From Asanoa hainanensis (GTDB taxonomy: Bacteria > Actinomycetota > Actinomycetes > Mycobacteriales > Micromonosporaceae): a stretch of 64,000 nucleotides of DNA. Shown in pieces: positions 33,401 to 44,411 of this stretch (positions are counted from its first letter, which is position 1; each line of letters begins with the position of its first letter). The stretch spans positions 434,001 to 498,000 of the forward strand of contig NZ_FZPH01000002.1 in assembly GCF_900188485.1 (NCBI RefSeq), read 5' to 3'. The position numbers and the translations under genes are program-made. The notes beneath the pieces were generated by a model. That model had not been told where the DNA came from. It searched no databases and saw nothing but the letters and a program-made list of their open reading frames with translations.

Positions 33401-35349
33401 GGCGCCGTCAGCGGGAGGTCCGCGACCACCAGCGTGCCGCCCCCGGCACCCGGGCCGATCTCGAACGAGCCGCCCACCTCGGCCGCCCGTTCGCGCATCG
33501 ACGCGATGCCGACGCCGGCGCGGTAGCCCGCCGGGATGCCGGCCCCCTCGTCGGCGATGCGCAGCACCAGGCGGTCCGCCGACGAGACCGTGACCGTGAT
33601 CGGCGCGCCGGGCGCGTGGCGGCTGGCGTTGGCCAGGGCTTCCAGGACGATCCGGTACGCGGCCACCTCCACCGCCGCCGGCAAGGGTGGCAGGTCCGGC
33701 ACCGAGACCGTGGCGCAACCCAGCCGCAGAGAATGTTCGCGGACCGCGCCGGCCAGGCCGAGCTCGTCGAGGACCGGTGGGCGGAGGTCGTACACGATCC
33801 GCCGGATGTCGGTCACCGCGCGTTGGGCCTCGCCGCGGAGTACGTCCAGGTGGGCCGCGGAGGCGCCGCCGGGCAGGGCGCGGCGGACCGTGTCGATGCC
33901 CAGCGCGATGCCGGCCAGCGTCGGGCCCAGGCCGTCGTGCAGGTCGCGACGGAGCCGGCGGCGTTCCTCCTCGCGGGCGGTGACCAGCCGTTCCCGGGAC
34001 TGCCGCAGCGCGTCGGCCAGCGTCACCGCGTGCGCCACCACCGCCACCTGCCGCGCCAGGTTGGCCAGCAACGCCTCGTCGGCCCGGGTGAACTCCGGAT
34101 GCCGGCTCTGCAACACCAACCGGCCGATCGTCTCGCCGGCGAACAGCAGGGGCAGCTCGCGAACCGGCTCCGGGCCGCGCCGACCGTGGGTCGCCACCGG
34201 GACGCCGGACACCTCGATTACCACATAGGACAGTCGCAGGGCGTCAGCCACCACCCGGGCCGCGGCGGCGAGGGCGTCGACCGGAGCTCCGGCCGCGTCC
34301 AGGCGCTCGCCGAGCCGGGCCAGGGCGAACGCGGGCTCGTCGCGCAGGCCGTACACGAGATGGTTGATCCGTCTTTGCAACGCGTCGCGCAGGGGGAGCG
34401 CGGCGAGCACGGCGACGGCGGTGGCCACCGCGCCGCCCCAGAGCTGGCCGATCAGGAACGCGGTCACGAGATAGACCGCCAGCACCACCGCGGTCAGCAG
34501 CCCGTAGACGAGCGCGCGGCTGACCACGACCCGCGTGTCGAAGAGGCCGTAGCGCACGATGCCGACCCAGGCGGCGATCCCGAGCACGACCGGGCCGCAG
34601 TTCTCCAGCACCGAGATCTGCTCGGTGTCGCCGGTGGTCATGCCGACGGCCAGGCAGGCGAAGAACGTTGCCGAACAACCGAATCCGGCGTACGCCGCCA
34701 GCCGCATCGCCGCGCCCTGGTCGCCGCCGGTCGCCCGGGCCTTGCGCAGCAACGCCCAGGCGGCCAGCGCGATCAGCGGGCCCAGCAGCAGCACGACGAT
34801 CAGGAGCGCGGAGACCCACGAGCCCAGCGACAGCGGGTTGGGTGTGTCCGAGTCGAGCACCGTCGGCGAGGCGACGGCATAGACCAGGAGCAGAGCCAGG
34901 GCGACGCCGTACGTCCACGCGAGCACCCGCCGCCGACGCGAGCCGAGCCGGCCGTCGGGGAACAGCAGCACGCCGAACAGCGCGGCCAGTGGGACGCCGA
35001 GCACGAAGAGCGCCGAGTAGACGAGCTCGTTGGCCAAGCCGCCGATCAGGTGCAGCAGGTTGCCTACCGGGAGGGCGACGGCCGAGACCAGGAAGATCCA
35101 GCCGACGGGGTTGGCCGGCGCGCGGCGGGCCATCGCCGCACCCACGAGGGCCACCGGCAGGTAGAGCGCGGCGCTGGCGGTCAACCAGGCGTCCAACGGC
35201 GGGACGGGGCCACGCGCGGCGAGCAGCACACCGGCGGCCGCGGCGGCCACCGCCACCACGACCGCCGCCCGGCTGATCCACGCACGGCCCATCGACACCG
35301 ATTGTCCGGCGCCCGGCCCGGCCACGGAATCGGCCCGATCGGTGCTCAT
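33397..35349 (-). CDS. Membrane sensor histidine kinase (NarL-type partner)
   Basis: A 650-residue kinase. About ten hydrophobic segments fill residues 25-310, then a GAF-like region (ALARLGERLDAAGAPVDALA to about 440). HisKA_3 dimerisation follows with the phospho-His near residue 470 (LRRDLHDGLGPTLAGIAL), and an HATPase domain (EALANASRHAPGAPITVTVS, IADEGAGIPAGYRAGVGIAS). The membrane-rich N-terminus suggests a lipid-soluble or membrane-state signal. The gene lies one base after the upstream membrane protein stop and overlaps the response regulator, forming a three-gene operon. Confidence 0.94.
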   Translation of the reverse strand: MSTDRADSVAGPGAGQSVSMGRAWISRAAVVVAVAAAAAGVLLAARGPVPPLDAWLTASAALYLPVALVGAAMARRAPANPVGWIFLVSAVALPVGNLLHLIGGLANELVYSALFVLGVPLAALFGVLLFPDGRLGSRRRRVLAWTYGVALALLLVYAVASPTVLDSDTPNPLSLGSWVSALLIVVLLLGPLIALAAWALLRKARATGGDQGAAMRLAAYAGFGCSATFFACLAVGMTTGDTEQISVLENCGPVVLGIAAWVGIVRYGLFDTRVVVSRALVYGLLTAVVLAVYLVTAFLIGQLWGGAVATAVAVLAALPLRDALQRRINHLVYGLRDEPAFALARLGERLDAAGAPVDALAAAARVVADALRLSYVVIEVSGVPVATHGRRGPEPVRELPLLFAGETIGRLVLQSRHPEFTRADEALLANLARQVAVVAHAVTLADALRQSRERLVTAREEERRRLRRDLHDGLGPTLAGIALGIDTVRRALPGGASAAHLDVLRGEAQRAVTDIRRIVYDLRPPVLDELGLAGAVREHSLRLGCATVSVPDLPPLPAAVEVAAYRIVLEALANASRHAPGAPITVTVSSADRLVLRIADEGAGIPAGYRAGVGIASMRERAAEVGGSFEIGPGAGGGTLVVADLPLTAP

Positions 35350-35350
35350 G

Positions 35351-36049
35351 TCAGGCCGCCACCCGTTCGGGCGCCGGCGTCACCGCGGTGCGGGCCGGCA
35401 GGTCCCACTCGGCGTCCGGCATGCGCCACAGGGTCACCGCGCAACCGGCCGTCGCGACCAGCAGCAGGCCGTAGGCGACCGCGTCGACGGCCGGACCCAG
35501 GCCCATCGCGACCGCGTGCAGGAACGGGCTCAGCCCGAACAGGATGCCCACCCAGGCCGGCACGGCGCGCGACCGCCACAGTCCGATGCCGAGGACCAGC
35601 ATGCCGATCAGATGGCCGAGCACGAACACCAGCAGTTGGGTGTTGTAGACGGCGTCGGCGCTGACCGCGTCGAGCAGCGCCGCGACGGTGGCCCGGTCCT
35701 CGAGCCGCGACCCGTACCAGTAGGCGGCCTCGACACCGCCGATGCTGGCGATCCCGGCCGACCACGCCAGAAACGAGAGCGTGCCGCCGATCGCCGCGAG
35801 GCGGGGTGCGCCGCGCCGGGCAAGCCGCGCCGCGAACAGCACGGCGACAGGCATGAGCAGGATCAACAGCGCGACGAGGGTACGCCCGGCGGCGGCCGGA
35901 ACCGCGGTGCCGGAGACCTCGGCAAGCTGGTCGACCGCGGGCGCGTCCTGATCGAAATGCGGCTCGGTCAACGTGCCGGCGATCAGCCCGAGCGGGCCGA
36001 GCACCAGAACGGCGGCGCCGGTGAAGCGGGAGAGTCTGCGGGTGTCCAC
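35351..36049 (-). CDS. Polytopic membrane protein (DUF4386-like)
   Basis: About 232 residues with six hydrophobic segments (TGAAVLVLGPLGLIAGTL, TLVALLILLMPVAVLFAARL, LLVFVLGHLIGMLVLGIGLW, VDAVAYGLLLVATAGCAVTL). The pattern resembles DUF4386/DUF998-like proteins often linked to two-component systems. The GTG start used here has AAGGGA eight bases upstream; another GTG 11 codons earlier is possible. First gene of the operon, one base before the kinase, so it may modulate or be sensed by it. Function unknown. Confidence 0.75.
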   Translation of the reverse strand: MDTRRLSRFTGAAVLVLGPLGLIAGTLTEPHFDQDAPAVDQLAEVSGTAVPAAAGRTLVALLILLMPVAVLFAARLARRGAPRLAAIGGTLSFLAWSAGIASIGGVEAAYWYGSRLEDRATVAALLDAVSADAVYNTQLLVFVLGHLIGMLVLGIGLWRSRAVPAWVGILFGLSPFLHAVAMGLGPAVDAVAYGLLLVATAGCAVTLWRMPDAEWDLPARTAVTPAPERVAA

Positions 36050-36270
36050 GGCCGTGTCCCTTCGTTGGGGGTTTGTGGACACGAGCGTCCGACACGCCTT
36101 GACCCGGGCGGCAGAGTCACCGGTCCCGGGACGGCCGGGAAAACGCCGGACGGTGCGGTGATCATGAACAAACCTCGGTCGCCGTCACCGGGATGGGTGA
36201 GGTGAAACGGGGCGCGGCTACGCGAGACTTGGTAGTTCTGTGCCTGCCCCGGGCGGCAGAAGGGATTGGT

Positions 36271-39200
36271 ATGCCATACAGCGTGTTCGAGCGGTTCGAG
36301 GTCGAGGACGGCGAGCTGCGGGTCGAGCTGCTCGTCCAACCGGCCATCAACTACGCCCTGGTGCACAACCGGGTGCCGCTGGTACGCCACGTGGCTCTGA
36401 CCAATCGCACCGAGGCACCGCTGCGCGACGTTGACCTGCGACTGGAACTACACGGCCCGGACGGTGCCCTCGGCGAGGCATGGGAACGCTCCGTCACCGT
36501 GCCCGTGCGGCCGGGCGCGGAGATCGCCTGGGACGACTTCGCTGGGTTCGGGCCGGGGATGGCGCGGCTGCGCGGCACGGACGAGGCCTTCCCGGTCGAC
36601 TACGTGTTGACGGTGAGCCAGCCGACTCGGCCGGATGTCCGGTTGTCGGCACCCTCGTCGGTGCTGGCGCACAACGAGTGGTTCAACAGCCCAGCGCTGT
36701 ACGACTCGCTCGCGGCGTTCGTGCAGCCGAACACCGAGGCGGTGGCCGCCGTCCTGCGGTCGGCGGCGCAGATCCTTCTCGACCGGACCGGTTCCGGCTC
36801 ACTCCAGGGCTACCAGGCCGGTCCGGAGCGCGCCGCGCGGATCGCCGGGGCGGTGTACGAGGCCCTTCGCGGCATCGGGATCCACTATCAGGGCCTTCCG
36901 GCGTCGTTCGAGAACACCGGGCAGAAGGTCCGCACGACCGCCGGTGTTCTCGACGGCCGGCTCGGCAACTGCGTGGACCTCTCCGTCACCTACGCGGCGT
37001 GTCTCGAGCAGGCCGGCCTTCGCCCGTTGATCTGGCTGACCCGGGGACACGCCTTCGCGGGCTTCCACCTCGACGAGGACCGCTTGGACTCGACCGTGGT
37101 CACCGAGGGAAACCTGCTCGTGTCGATGGTCGAGTCCGGCAAAGCGGTCCCGGTCGAGCTGACGGGGATCGGCCCCGGCGCCGAGTCGTTCGACTTCGGT
37201 GCTGCGGTCGAGGCGGGGGTGGGCCATTTCCGTGTGGCCGCCGACCTGCTCGGCGTGGTCGACGTGTACCTGGCCCACCGATCGGGTATTCGGCCGATGC
37301 CGTCGGCTGACGAGACAGCCGCGCAGCCCACCGTATCGACCGGCCGCGCGGTGGCCGGCCAGGGCTCGATCGACCTGCCGTCGGGGGTCGCCAGGCTCCG
37401 GCTGGAGCAGCGCGAGCGCGCCGGCGACGACGCGCCGCAGCAGGTCGACGAGTCGCCGGCGCGCGTACAGCGGTGGAAGCGGTCGTTGCTCGACCTGAGC
37501 CTGCGCAACCCGTTGCTCAACCTGCCGAAGCGCGGCAAGGGTCTGGATCTGCACGTGCCGGCCGGCGCGCTCGCGAGCCTCGACGACCTGGTGCACAGCG
37601 GCAAACGGCTGGAGATCGTGCCGCAGGACGACTTCAGTCACGTCCACGAGCTGGCCGGCGCCCGGCGTGCGCAGGACCTCGATCCGGAGATGTTGACCCG
37701 GGAGCTCCGGGCGGACAAGCGCATCTACGGCAACGTGCTCGCCCAGCGCTACCGGAACGCCATGCGCGGTCTGCAACGCGACGCCCGCACGATGGAGCAG
37801 GAGACCGGCAGCAACTACCTGTACCTAACCCTCGGCACACTGGTGCACCCAAAGACCACAGGCGACGACGCGTACGCTCCGTTGTTCCTGCTCCCGGTCC
37901 GGATCGAGGGCGGCACCGGACGGCGGGGCTACACGCTGGCCATCGACGGGTCGGAGATCGCGTCTCCGAACTACTGCTTGGTGGAGTGGTTGCGGGTCAA
38001 GCATCGCGTCCAGATCTCCGAGCTGGAGCGGCCGATCCGCGACGAGCACGGCATCGACATCCCGAAGACGCTCGCCGCGATCCGCGACCAGCTCGTCGAG
38101 AATCGGCTCAACTACCGCATCGACGAAACGGCGAGCCTGCGGCTCTTGCAATTCTCCACGTTCCAGATGTGGCGAGACCTGACCGACCACTGGCAGACCT
38201 TCATCGCCAACCCGGTGGTCAACCACCTGGTGAAGACCACCGGTGCCACGTTCGACGATCCGGCCGGTGACGACGTGGATCCGCCGGTCGACGAAGGCGC
38301 CCTGCACCTGCCCATCCCCGCCGACGGTTCGCAGATGCAGGCGATTCTGCTGGCTGAGCGAGGTCATTCCTTCGTTCTCGAAGGTCCGCCGGGCACCGGG
38401 AAGTCGCAGACGATCACCAATCTGATCGCCCGGGCGGTCACGACCGGAAAATCGGTGCTCTTCGTCGCGGAGAAGCAGGCCGCGCTCGATGTGGTGAAGC
38501 GGCGTCTGGGTCAGATCGGCCTGGACTCCTTCGCGCTCGACCTGCACGGTCGCAAGCAGTCGCTCAATGCGATCCGACAGCAGCTCCGCGACGCGTTGGA
38601 GCAGGACGACACCGGCGACGACGCCACCTGGACCGCGGTGGAGACCGGCTATCGCTCCCGACTGGCGCCGTTGTCGGCGTACCCGGGACGGATTCACTCG
38701 GCCAACGGGGCCGGGATGACCGCATGGTCGGCGTACGAGGCCACCCTCGCCTACGGCGAAGGCATCACCGCCGCGGTGCCCGTTCCCCACCTCGCAGTCG
38801 CGGAGGAGCTGCGCGAACGGGTGGAACGAAACCTGCGCTCGTTCCCGGCGGTGGGCCACTCAGCGCGCCTGCGGTGGGACCATCCATGGGCGATCAGCGG
38901 TCGCCGCAGCGTCGACGGACTGCATCCCGACGCGCTCGTGCAGCTAGGTCGGGATCTCGAAGAAACGCGGACCGGCCTGCGTGACCGGCCCGCGCTGGCC
39001 GTGCTCGTGCGGGAGCTGCCGAACCCGGAAGACGTCGCGCGATTTCTGCCAGCCGCTCGCCTGGCTGTCCGTGGCGCGTTGCCGGACCGCCCCACCACCG
39101 TGCGGGCGACCGGCTCAGGCTGGGACGACGCGATCGTCGGGTACGTGTCGAGCCTGGCCGGATTCCGGCGCGAGTACGCCGGTGAGTTCATCACGTTCCG

Positions 39201-42200
39201 GCCCGAGGTTTTTCAGTTCCCTGGAGCTGGACAGCTGGCGTGACGAGGCGCACCAGGCAGGTAAGCGCCTGCTGAACAAACGCAAGGCGCTGGAGAAGGT
39301 GGCCGACAAGCTGCGGCCTCAGCTCGCACCGGCCGCGTCCGTGCTGGCCGAGAACCTACAATGGACTCTCGATCGGCTCGTCGCGGCGCGGGGTCACGCG
39401 AGTGCGCTCTACCAGCAGCTCGGCGCCATCGGCGGTCTTCGGCTGCCCGCCGGTTGGCTGCCCACGGCACCGGACGCGGAGCGTCAGCTGCACCAGGCCT
39501 GTGAAGCAACCGAGATCAGCCGGGTTCTGCTGCGCGAGCATCCGGCGATGTGGGCTCTCTTCGAAGCCGGATTCGGCCCCGCCGACCTCGAACTGCTGGA
39601 GCGGCTGCGCTCTGGATGGCAGGCGTGGCGCGGCGCTCTGCACTGCGGCCCCGCCGAGTTCGCCTTCTGGGCGGGCGAATCCGGCTGGCACGAGGCCTGG
39701 CAGCGAGACGGCTCGAGCTGGCTCGCGGCACTCAAAACCGACGGTCTGCTTCCGGTGCAACGATGGGGTGCCGCACTCGCGCACGCCGATGTTCTCGCCG
39801 AGGCCGGGTTGACCGAGTTCCGCACGCAGTTGCTGCGTGGCGTGATCGATCCTGACGAGGCCGAGGAGGCGTACCGGCGCGGCGTCGCGACCACGGCCCT
39901 CGCGGAACGCCTGCGGGCCGGTGAGGTCGAGTACTTCGACGCGCAGTTGCACGACACCCACATCGACCAGTTCGAGACGGTCGCCGCCCGGCTTCGTGCC
40001 GCGCTTCCGGAGCACCTGCCGTCGGTCCTCGTGCGGCGACGGCCGTTCAATCCGCACGAACGTCGTGGGCGCGTCGCGGACTTCACCGCCGAACTGCGTC
40101 GCAAGCGGGGCGGCAGGTCATTCCGGGAGCTGTTCCAGTCCTACCCCGATATTGTCCTCGCGCTGACGCCCTGCGTGCTGGTCAGCCCGGCCTCGGCCGG
40201 GCACTTCCTCGCGCCGGACGCCGCCAGATTCGACCTGGTCGTGTTCGACGAGGCGTCGCAGATCCGGGTGGCGGAGGCTATCGGCGCGATGGGGCGCGGC
40301 ACCTCGGTGGTGGTGGTCGGCGACTCGAAGCAGATGCCGCCCACCACCGTCATGCAGGCTTCCCACGGAGAGGAGGAGGACGCACCCGACAGCGGTCCGG
40401 TGCCCGAGGACCTCGACAGCATCCTGAGCGAGGCAGTCGAGTCCGGCCTGCCCCAGCGGTGGCTCTCGTGGCACTACCGGAGTAGGGACGAGTCGCTGAT
40501 CGCGTTCTCCAACCGCTACTACTACGACAACAAGCTTTCGAGCCTTCCCTCGCCGGGTGCCGATCCTGATGCCGGTGTGCGCTGGCGCCGCGTCGACGGT
40601 CAGTTCGACCGAGGTGAGTCGCGCACCAACGCGGTGGAGGCGCGGGAGGTCGTGGCGGAGATCGTGCGCCGGCTGCGGGAACCAGCGACCCGCGCCGACT
40701 CGATCGGCGTCGTGACCTTCAACGTGCAGCAACGCGACCTCATCCTCGACCTGCTCGAGGACAGCACGGACCCGCTCGTGCGGGAGCGCATGTCCGAGGA
40801 CGAGACCGAACCCATCTTCGTCAAGAACCTCGAGAACGTGCAGGGCGACGAGCGGGACGTGATCCTGTTCTCGCTGGCCTTCTCCACTAATCCGGAGACG
40901 GGCAAGTTGCCGCTCAACTTCGGTCCGCTCAGCCAGACCGGTGGCGAACGACGGCTTAACGTCGCCATCACGCGGGCGCGCAGGCAGGTCGTGCTGTTCT
41001 CGTCGTTCGACCCCGGCGACATCGACCTCGCCAGGACCACGGCGATCGGCACCCGCCATCTACGGGCGTACTGCGAGCTGGCCGCGTCCGGCGTGGACCG
41101 GCTGGGTGACCTGTCGTCGACCCGCCGGCAGCGCCGGGACCGGATCAGGGAAGAGGTCGCCGCCGCGATCCGGACGCGTGGCCACGAGGTGATCACCGGG
41201 CACGGCCTGTCCGACTTCACGGTCGACATCGCGGTGCGCGTCCCCGGCGCCCCGCGTTGGCAGGTCGCGGTCATCCTCGATGGGCCGCAGTGGAGCGCCC
41301 GCCCGACCGTCGCTGATCGCGACAGCGCGCCCGCGTACCTGCGCGGCATCATGGGTTGGCCGGAGCTGGTGCGCTTCTGGCTGCCGGCGTGGGTCCGCGA
41401 CCGGGCCGCGATTCTCGACCGTGTCGACGCCGCGGTCGAGCGCGCGGTGGGTGCGCAGGCCCGGGCGGCCGCGGAGGCGCGGACGGCCGCCGAGGCACAG
41501 CTGGCCGCGGCGGCCCGGGCTGCCTTGGAGGCAGCGGCAGCCGAGGAGCAGCCGGAACCCAGCACGCCCGTAGCCGACCCGTTCAGCGGCGAGCAGGTGC
41601 GCGCGATCGTCAGCGAGCGGCGCGGGCCGACCCCGACTCAGTCGCCCGCAGAGGTCGCGGTCGAACCCATGTCTTTCCAGCCGTACGAGCCGACACTGGT
41701 GGGTGACACGACCGACCTGGACGTTGTGCGAAGCAGCGCGCGGGTGCAAGCGGCCGTCCGAGCCGTCCTGCGTGAGGTGATCGCCACCGAGGGCCCTGTC
41801 GAGCAACACCGGCTGGCCCGGCTCACCCTCAAGTGTTTCGACCTGCACAAGACGAACGCGGACCGCCGGGCCTCGGTGCTGGCCCTGGTCGATCCGGGGA
41901 CGCTGCGGGTACACCCGATCGGCACGTTCGCTTGGCCATCCACATTGGATCCGGAGGCTTGGCGCGGCTTCCGTCGGGCCCGCAACAGCTCGGACCGCGA
42001 CTTCGACGAGATCGCACCCGAAGAGATCGTCAACGCCGTGTGTCACGCGCTGGCATCCGCTCGACGGGCCGAGCAGGATCTGCTGCGCGCGACCCTCGAG
42101 CGGCTCGGCTACCGTCGGCTGACCGAGAAGATCGAGAGCCGCTTGCGGTACGGCCTCGAGTTCGGTCAGGAGCGGGGGCGGATAGCCCGCGACCCCGACG

Positions 42201-42229
42201 GCCGCTACCGGTTGGGCCCGACGACGTGA
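36271..42229 (+). pseudogene. Giant SF1 helicase with transglutaminase-like, Vsr-like nuclease and DUF3320 domains; one frameshift
   Basis: Two overlapping frames join into one protein of about 1985 residues if a single T is removed from the five-T run at 39209-39213 (…FRPEVF|SSLELDSW…). Order of parts: beta-rich N-terminus; transglutaminase-like domain with C234 (LGNCVDLSVTYAACLEQAG), H260 (RGHAFAGFHL) and D268; DUF4011 region (SLLDLSLRNPLLNLPKRG, about 405-440). The SF1 helicase core has Walker A GPPGTGKS near 705, DEAS near 1326, VVVGDSKQMPPTT, WHYRSRDESLIAFSN, VQGDERDVILFS and LNVAITRARRQVVLF. A Vsr-like endonuclease domain near 1620-1720 reads FTVDIAVRV, VAVILDGPQW and MGWPELVRFWLPAW. 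The DUF3320 domain fills the last 170 residues. AGAAGG precedes the ATG. Such proteins are thought to be nucleic-acid-processing or defence enzymes; no direct function is shown here. Confidence 0.9.
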
Positions 42230-42275
42230 CCGGTGCCGGGGTGCCCGCCCCCGTGTGCGGGCACCCCGGCACCGG
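42230..42275. terminator. Strong bidirectional hairpin terminator
   Basis: A perfect 19-bp stem (arm CCGGTGCCGGGGTGCCCGC and its complement) with an 8-base loop starts one base after the helicase stop and ends five bases before the convergent MmpL stop. It can serve both transcripts. Confidence 0.85.
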
Positions 42276-42279
42276 ATGT

Positions 42280-44352
42280 TCAGCGGGTCAGCGCCAACGA
42301 CGGCGTGGGAGCCGCTTCGGGCGCGGACTCCGTGACGCCGAAGCGGGTGTGGAGGCGGGCCAGCCAGGCCGGCGCCCACCAGCTGTAGCGGCCCAGCAGG
42401 GTCATCGTTGCCGGGACCAGGAGCATGCGGACGATCGTCGCGTCCAGTAGGACTGCCAGCACCAGGCCCAGGCCTACCGAGCGGATCGGGACGAAGCCGC
42501 CCGCTACGAAGCCGGCGAAGACGATGGCCAGCAGCAGGGCCGCCGCGGTCACGATCCGGCCCGTCAGTTGCAGGCCCTCGGCGACCGCGGTCTCCGGTGA
42601 GGCGCCGGCCAGCCAGCGTTCGCGCATCCGCGACAGCAGGAACACCTCGTAGTCGACCGACAGGCCGAAGGCGATCGCCGCGACCAGGACCGGCACCGTC
42701 AGGTTCGTGCCGTCCAGCTCCGGCAGGCCCAGGTTGCCCCACTGGAAGACCCAGACGACCGCGCCCAGGGCGGCGCCGATGCTGAGCAGGTTGGTCAGCA
42801 CCGCCTTGATCGGCAGGATGATCGAGCCGGTGAACAGGAACAGCAGGAGCAGGGTGCCGAGCAGCACCAGCGCGATCGCCCACGGCATCCGCTCGCCCAG
42901 CATGGCGCGGTAGTCGATGAGCCGGGCCGCGTCGCCACCGACGAGGCTGTCGACGGGCAGATCGCGCACGGCGGTCGCCACCGCGTCCTGGTGCTCCTGG
43001 TCGACGTCCGCCTGGACCAACGACTCGTCGCCGATCGGGCGCACCTCGACCTCGCGTACGCCCGGCATGGTCTGGATCCGATCCCGCAGGGTGGTGACGG
43101 CGGGGCTGTCGGGCGCGGCGGCGACCACGGCGGAGACCTCGTCCGGGCGGACCTCGTCGGGGTAGTGGACGACCAGCTCGTCGTAGAGGGCGCGGGTTTG
43201 CGTGCTCGCCGGCAGCAGGCGGGCATCGCCGCCGGACAACCGCATGTCGAGCACCGGGATCGCGAGGAACAGCATGGCGACGAGGACCGTCAACGCGGTC
43301 ACGGCCGGGCGGCGCTGCACGAGCCGGGCGAGCCGGGCGAACACCCCGACACCGGCCGGGCGCGGCGCCCGCGGCTTGATCCGCTTGCCGAACAGGGCGA
43401 GCAGGGCCGGCAGCAGGGTCAGCGCGGCCAGCAGATCGAGCACCACGACCGCCGTGCCGGCAATGCCCATGGAGCGCAGGAACGGGTCCGGGAAGACGGT
43501 CAGCCCGGCCAGCGCGACCGCGACGGTCAGGCCGGAGAACAGCACGGTACGCCCGGCGGTCGCGGCCGTCCGCAGCACTGCGCCGTCGACCGCGGCGTCC
43601 ACCGCCCGCTCCTCGCGGAACCGGTAGACGACCAGCAGCGCGTAGTCGACGGCCAGGCCGACGGCGAGCATCGTGACGATCTGGATCGAGTACACGGACA
43701 CGTCGGTCACCTGGCTGAACGCGAACAGCACGCCGAACGTGCCGCCGACCCCGACCACCGCGATCAGCAGCGGCAGCCCGGCGGCGAGCAGGCCGCCGAA
43801 GACGATCAGCAGGAGCAGCAGCATGACCGGCGTACTGAAGATCTCAGCCCGGGCCACGTCGCTGGCCGCCTGTTCGCTGAACTCGTCCTCGCTCAGCGAG
43901 CCGCCCGACACGGTCACGGTGCCATCGGAAAGGCCGGCGCGGATGGTGGAGGCGGCCTGCGCCGCGACGTCGTCCGCGTCGTCGCCGAGGTCCATCGTGA
44001 CGGTGAACAGGAGCGCTCGTCCGGTGTCCGGAGCGGCCACCGGCGGACTGACCTCGGCCACTCCCGGCATGGCCGCCAGGTCCGCACCGACCCGGTCGAC
44101 CGCGGCCAGCACGGCGGGGTCGGTGGCGGAGATCCCGGTGACGATCGCGGTGATCTCCTCGGGCGCCGGAGCCAGCGCGTCGCGTCGGTCGGAAGCGCGG
44201 TCCGACTCGCTGCCGGGCACCACGCCGACGTCACCGACGAGGCGCTCGAAGACGCCGACACCGACGGTGAAGCCGGCTGCGACGACGGCCAGCCAGATCA
44301 CCAGCACGATGACGGGACGGCGTACGGAGAAGCGGGCGAGTGAGGTTGTCAT
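42280..44352 (-). CDS. MMPL-type RND transporter
   Basis: A 690-residue MmpL-like integral membrane exporter with the 12-helix RND plan: TM1 (PVIVLVIWLAVVAAGFTVGV), a first extracytoplasmic loop, five clustered helices, a second loop, and a final five-helix bundle. Family motifs are VGLAVDYALLVVYRFREER and the mirrored FGLSVDYEVFLLSRMRERW; the Asp-Tyr pairs are proton-relay residues. Actinobacterial members export lipids, siderophores or antibiotics; substrate unknown. The ATG after a short spacer from the response regulator (59 bases) suggests co-transcription with, or control by, that two-component system. Confidence 0.93.
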   Translation of the reverse strand: MTTSLARFSVRRPVIVLVIWLAVVAAGFTVGVGVFERLVGDVGVVPGSESDRASDRRDALAPAPEEITAIVTGISATDPAVLAAVDRVGADLAAMPGVAEVSPPVAAPDTGRALLFTVTMDLGDDADDVAAQAASTIRAGLSDGTVTVSGGSLSEDEFSEQAASDVARAEIFSTPVMLLLLLIVFGGLLAAGLPLLIAVVGVGGTFGVLFAFSQVTDVSVYSIQIVTMLAVGLAVDYALLVVYRFREERAVDAAVDGAVLRTAATAGRTVLFSGLTVAVALAGLTVFPDPFLRSMGIAGTAVVVLDLLAALTLLPALLALFGKRIKPRAPRPAGVGVFARLARLVQRRPAVTALTVLVAMLFLAIPVLDMRLSGGDARLLPASTQTRALYDELVVHYPDEVRPDEVSAVVAAAPDSPAVTTLRDRIQTMPGVREVEVRPIGDESLVQADVDQEHQDAVATAVRDLPVDSLVGGDAARLIDYRAMLGERMPWAIALVLLGTLLLLFLFTGSIILPIKAVLTNLLSIGAALGAVVWVFQWGNLGLPELDGTNLTVPVLVAAIAFGLSVDYEVFLLSRMRERWLAGASPETAVAEGLQLTGRIVTAAALLLAIVFAGFVAGGFVPIRSVGLGLVLAVLLDATIVRMLLVPATMTLLGRYSWWAPAWLARLHTRFGVTESAPEAAPTPSLALTR

Positions 44353-44411
44353 AGACGAAATCCAACGCCGAACGCGAAAAAAGGGGATCGCCGTCCGGAG
44401 TGGACTCCGGC

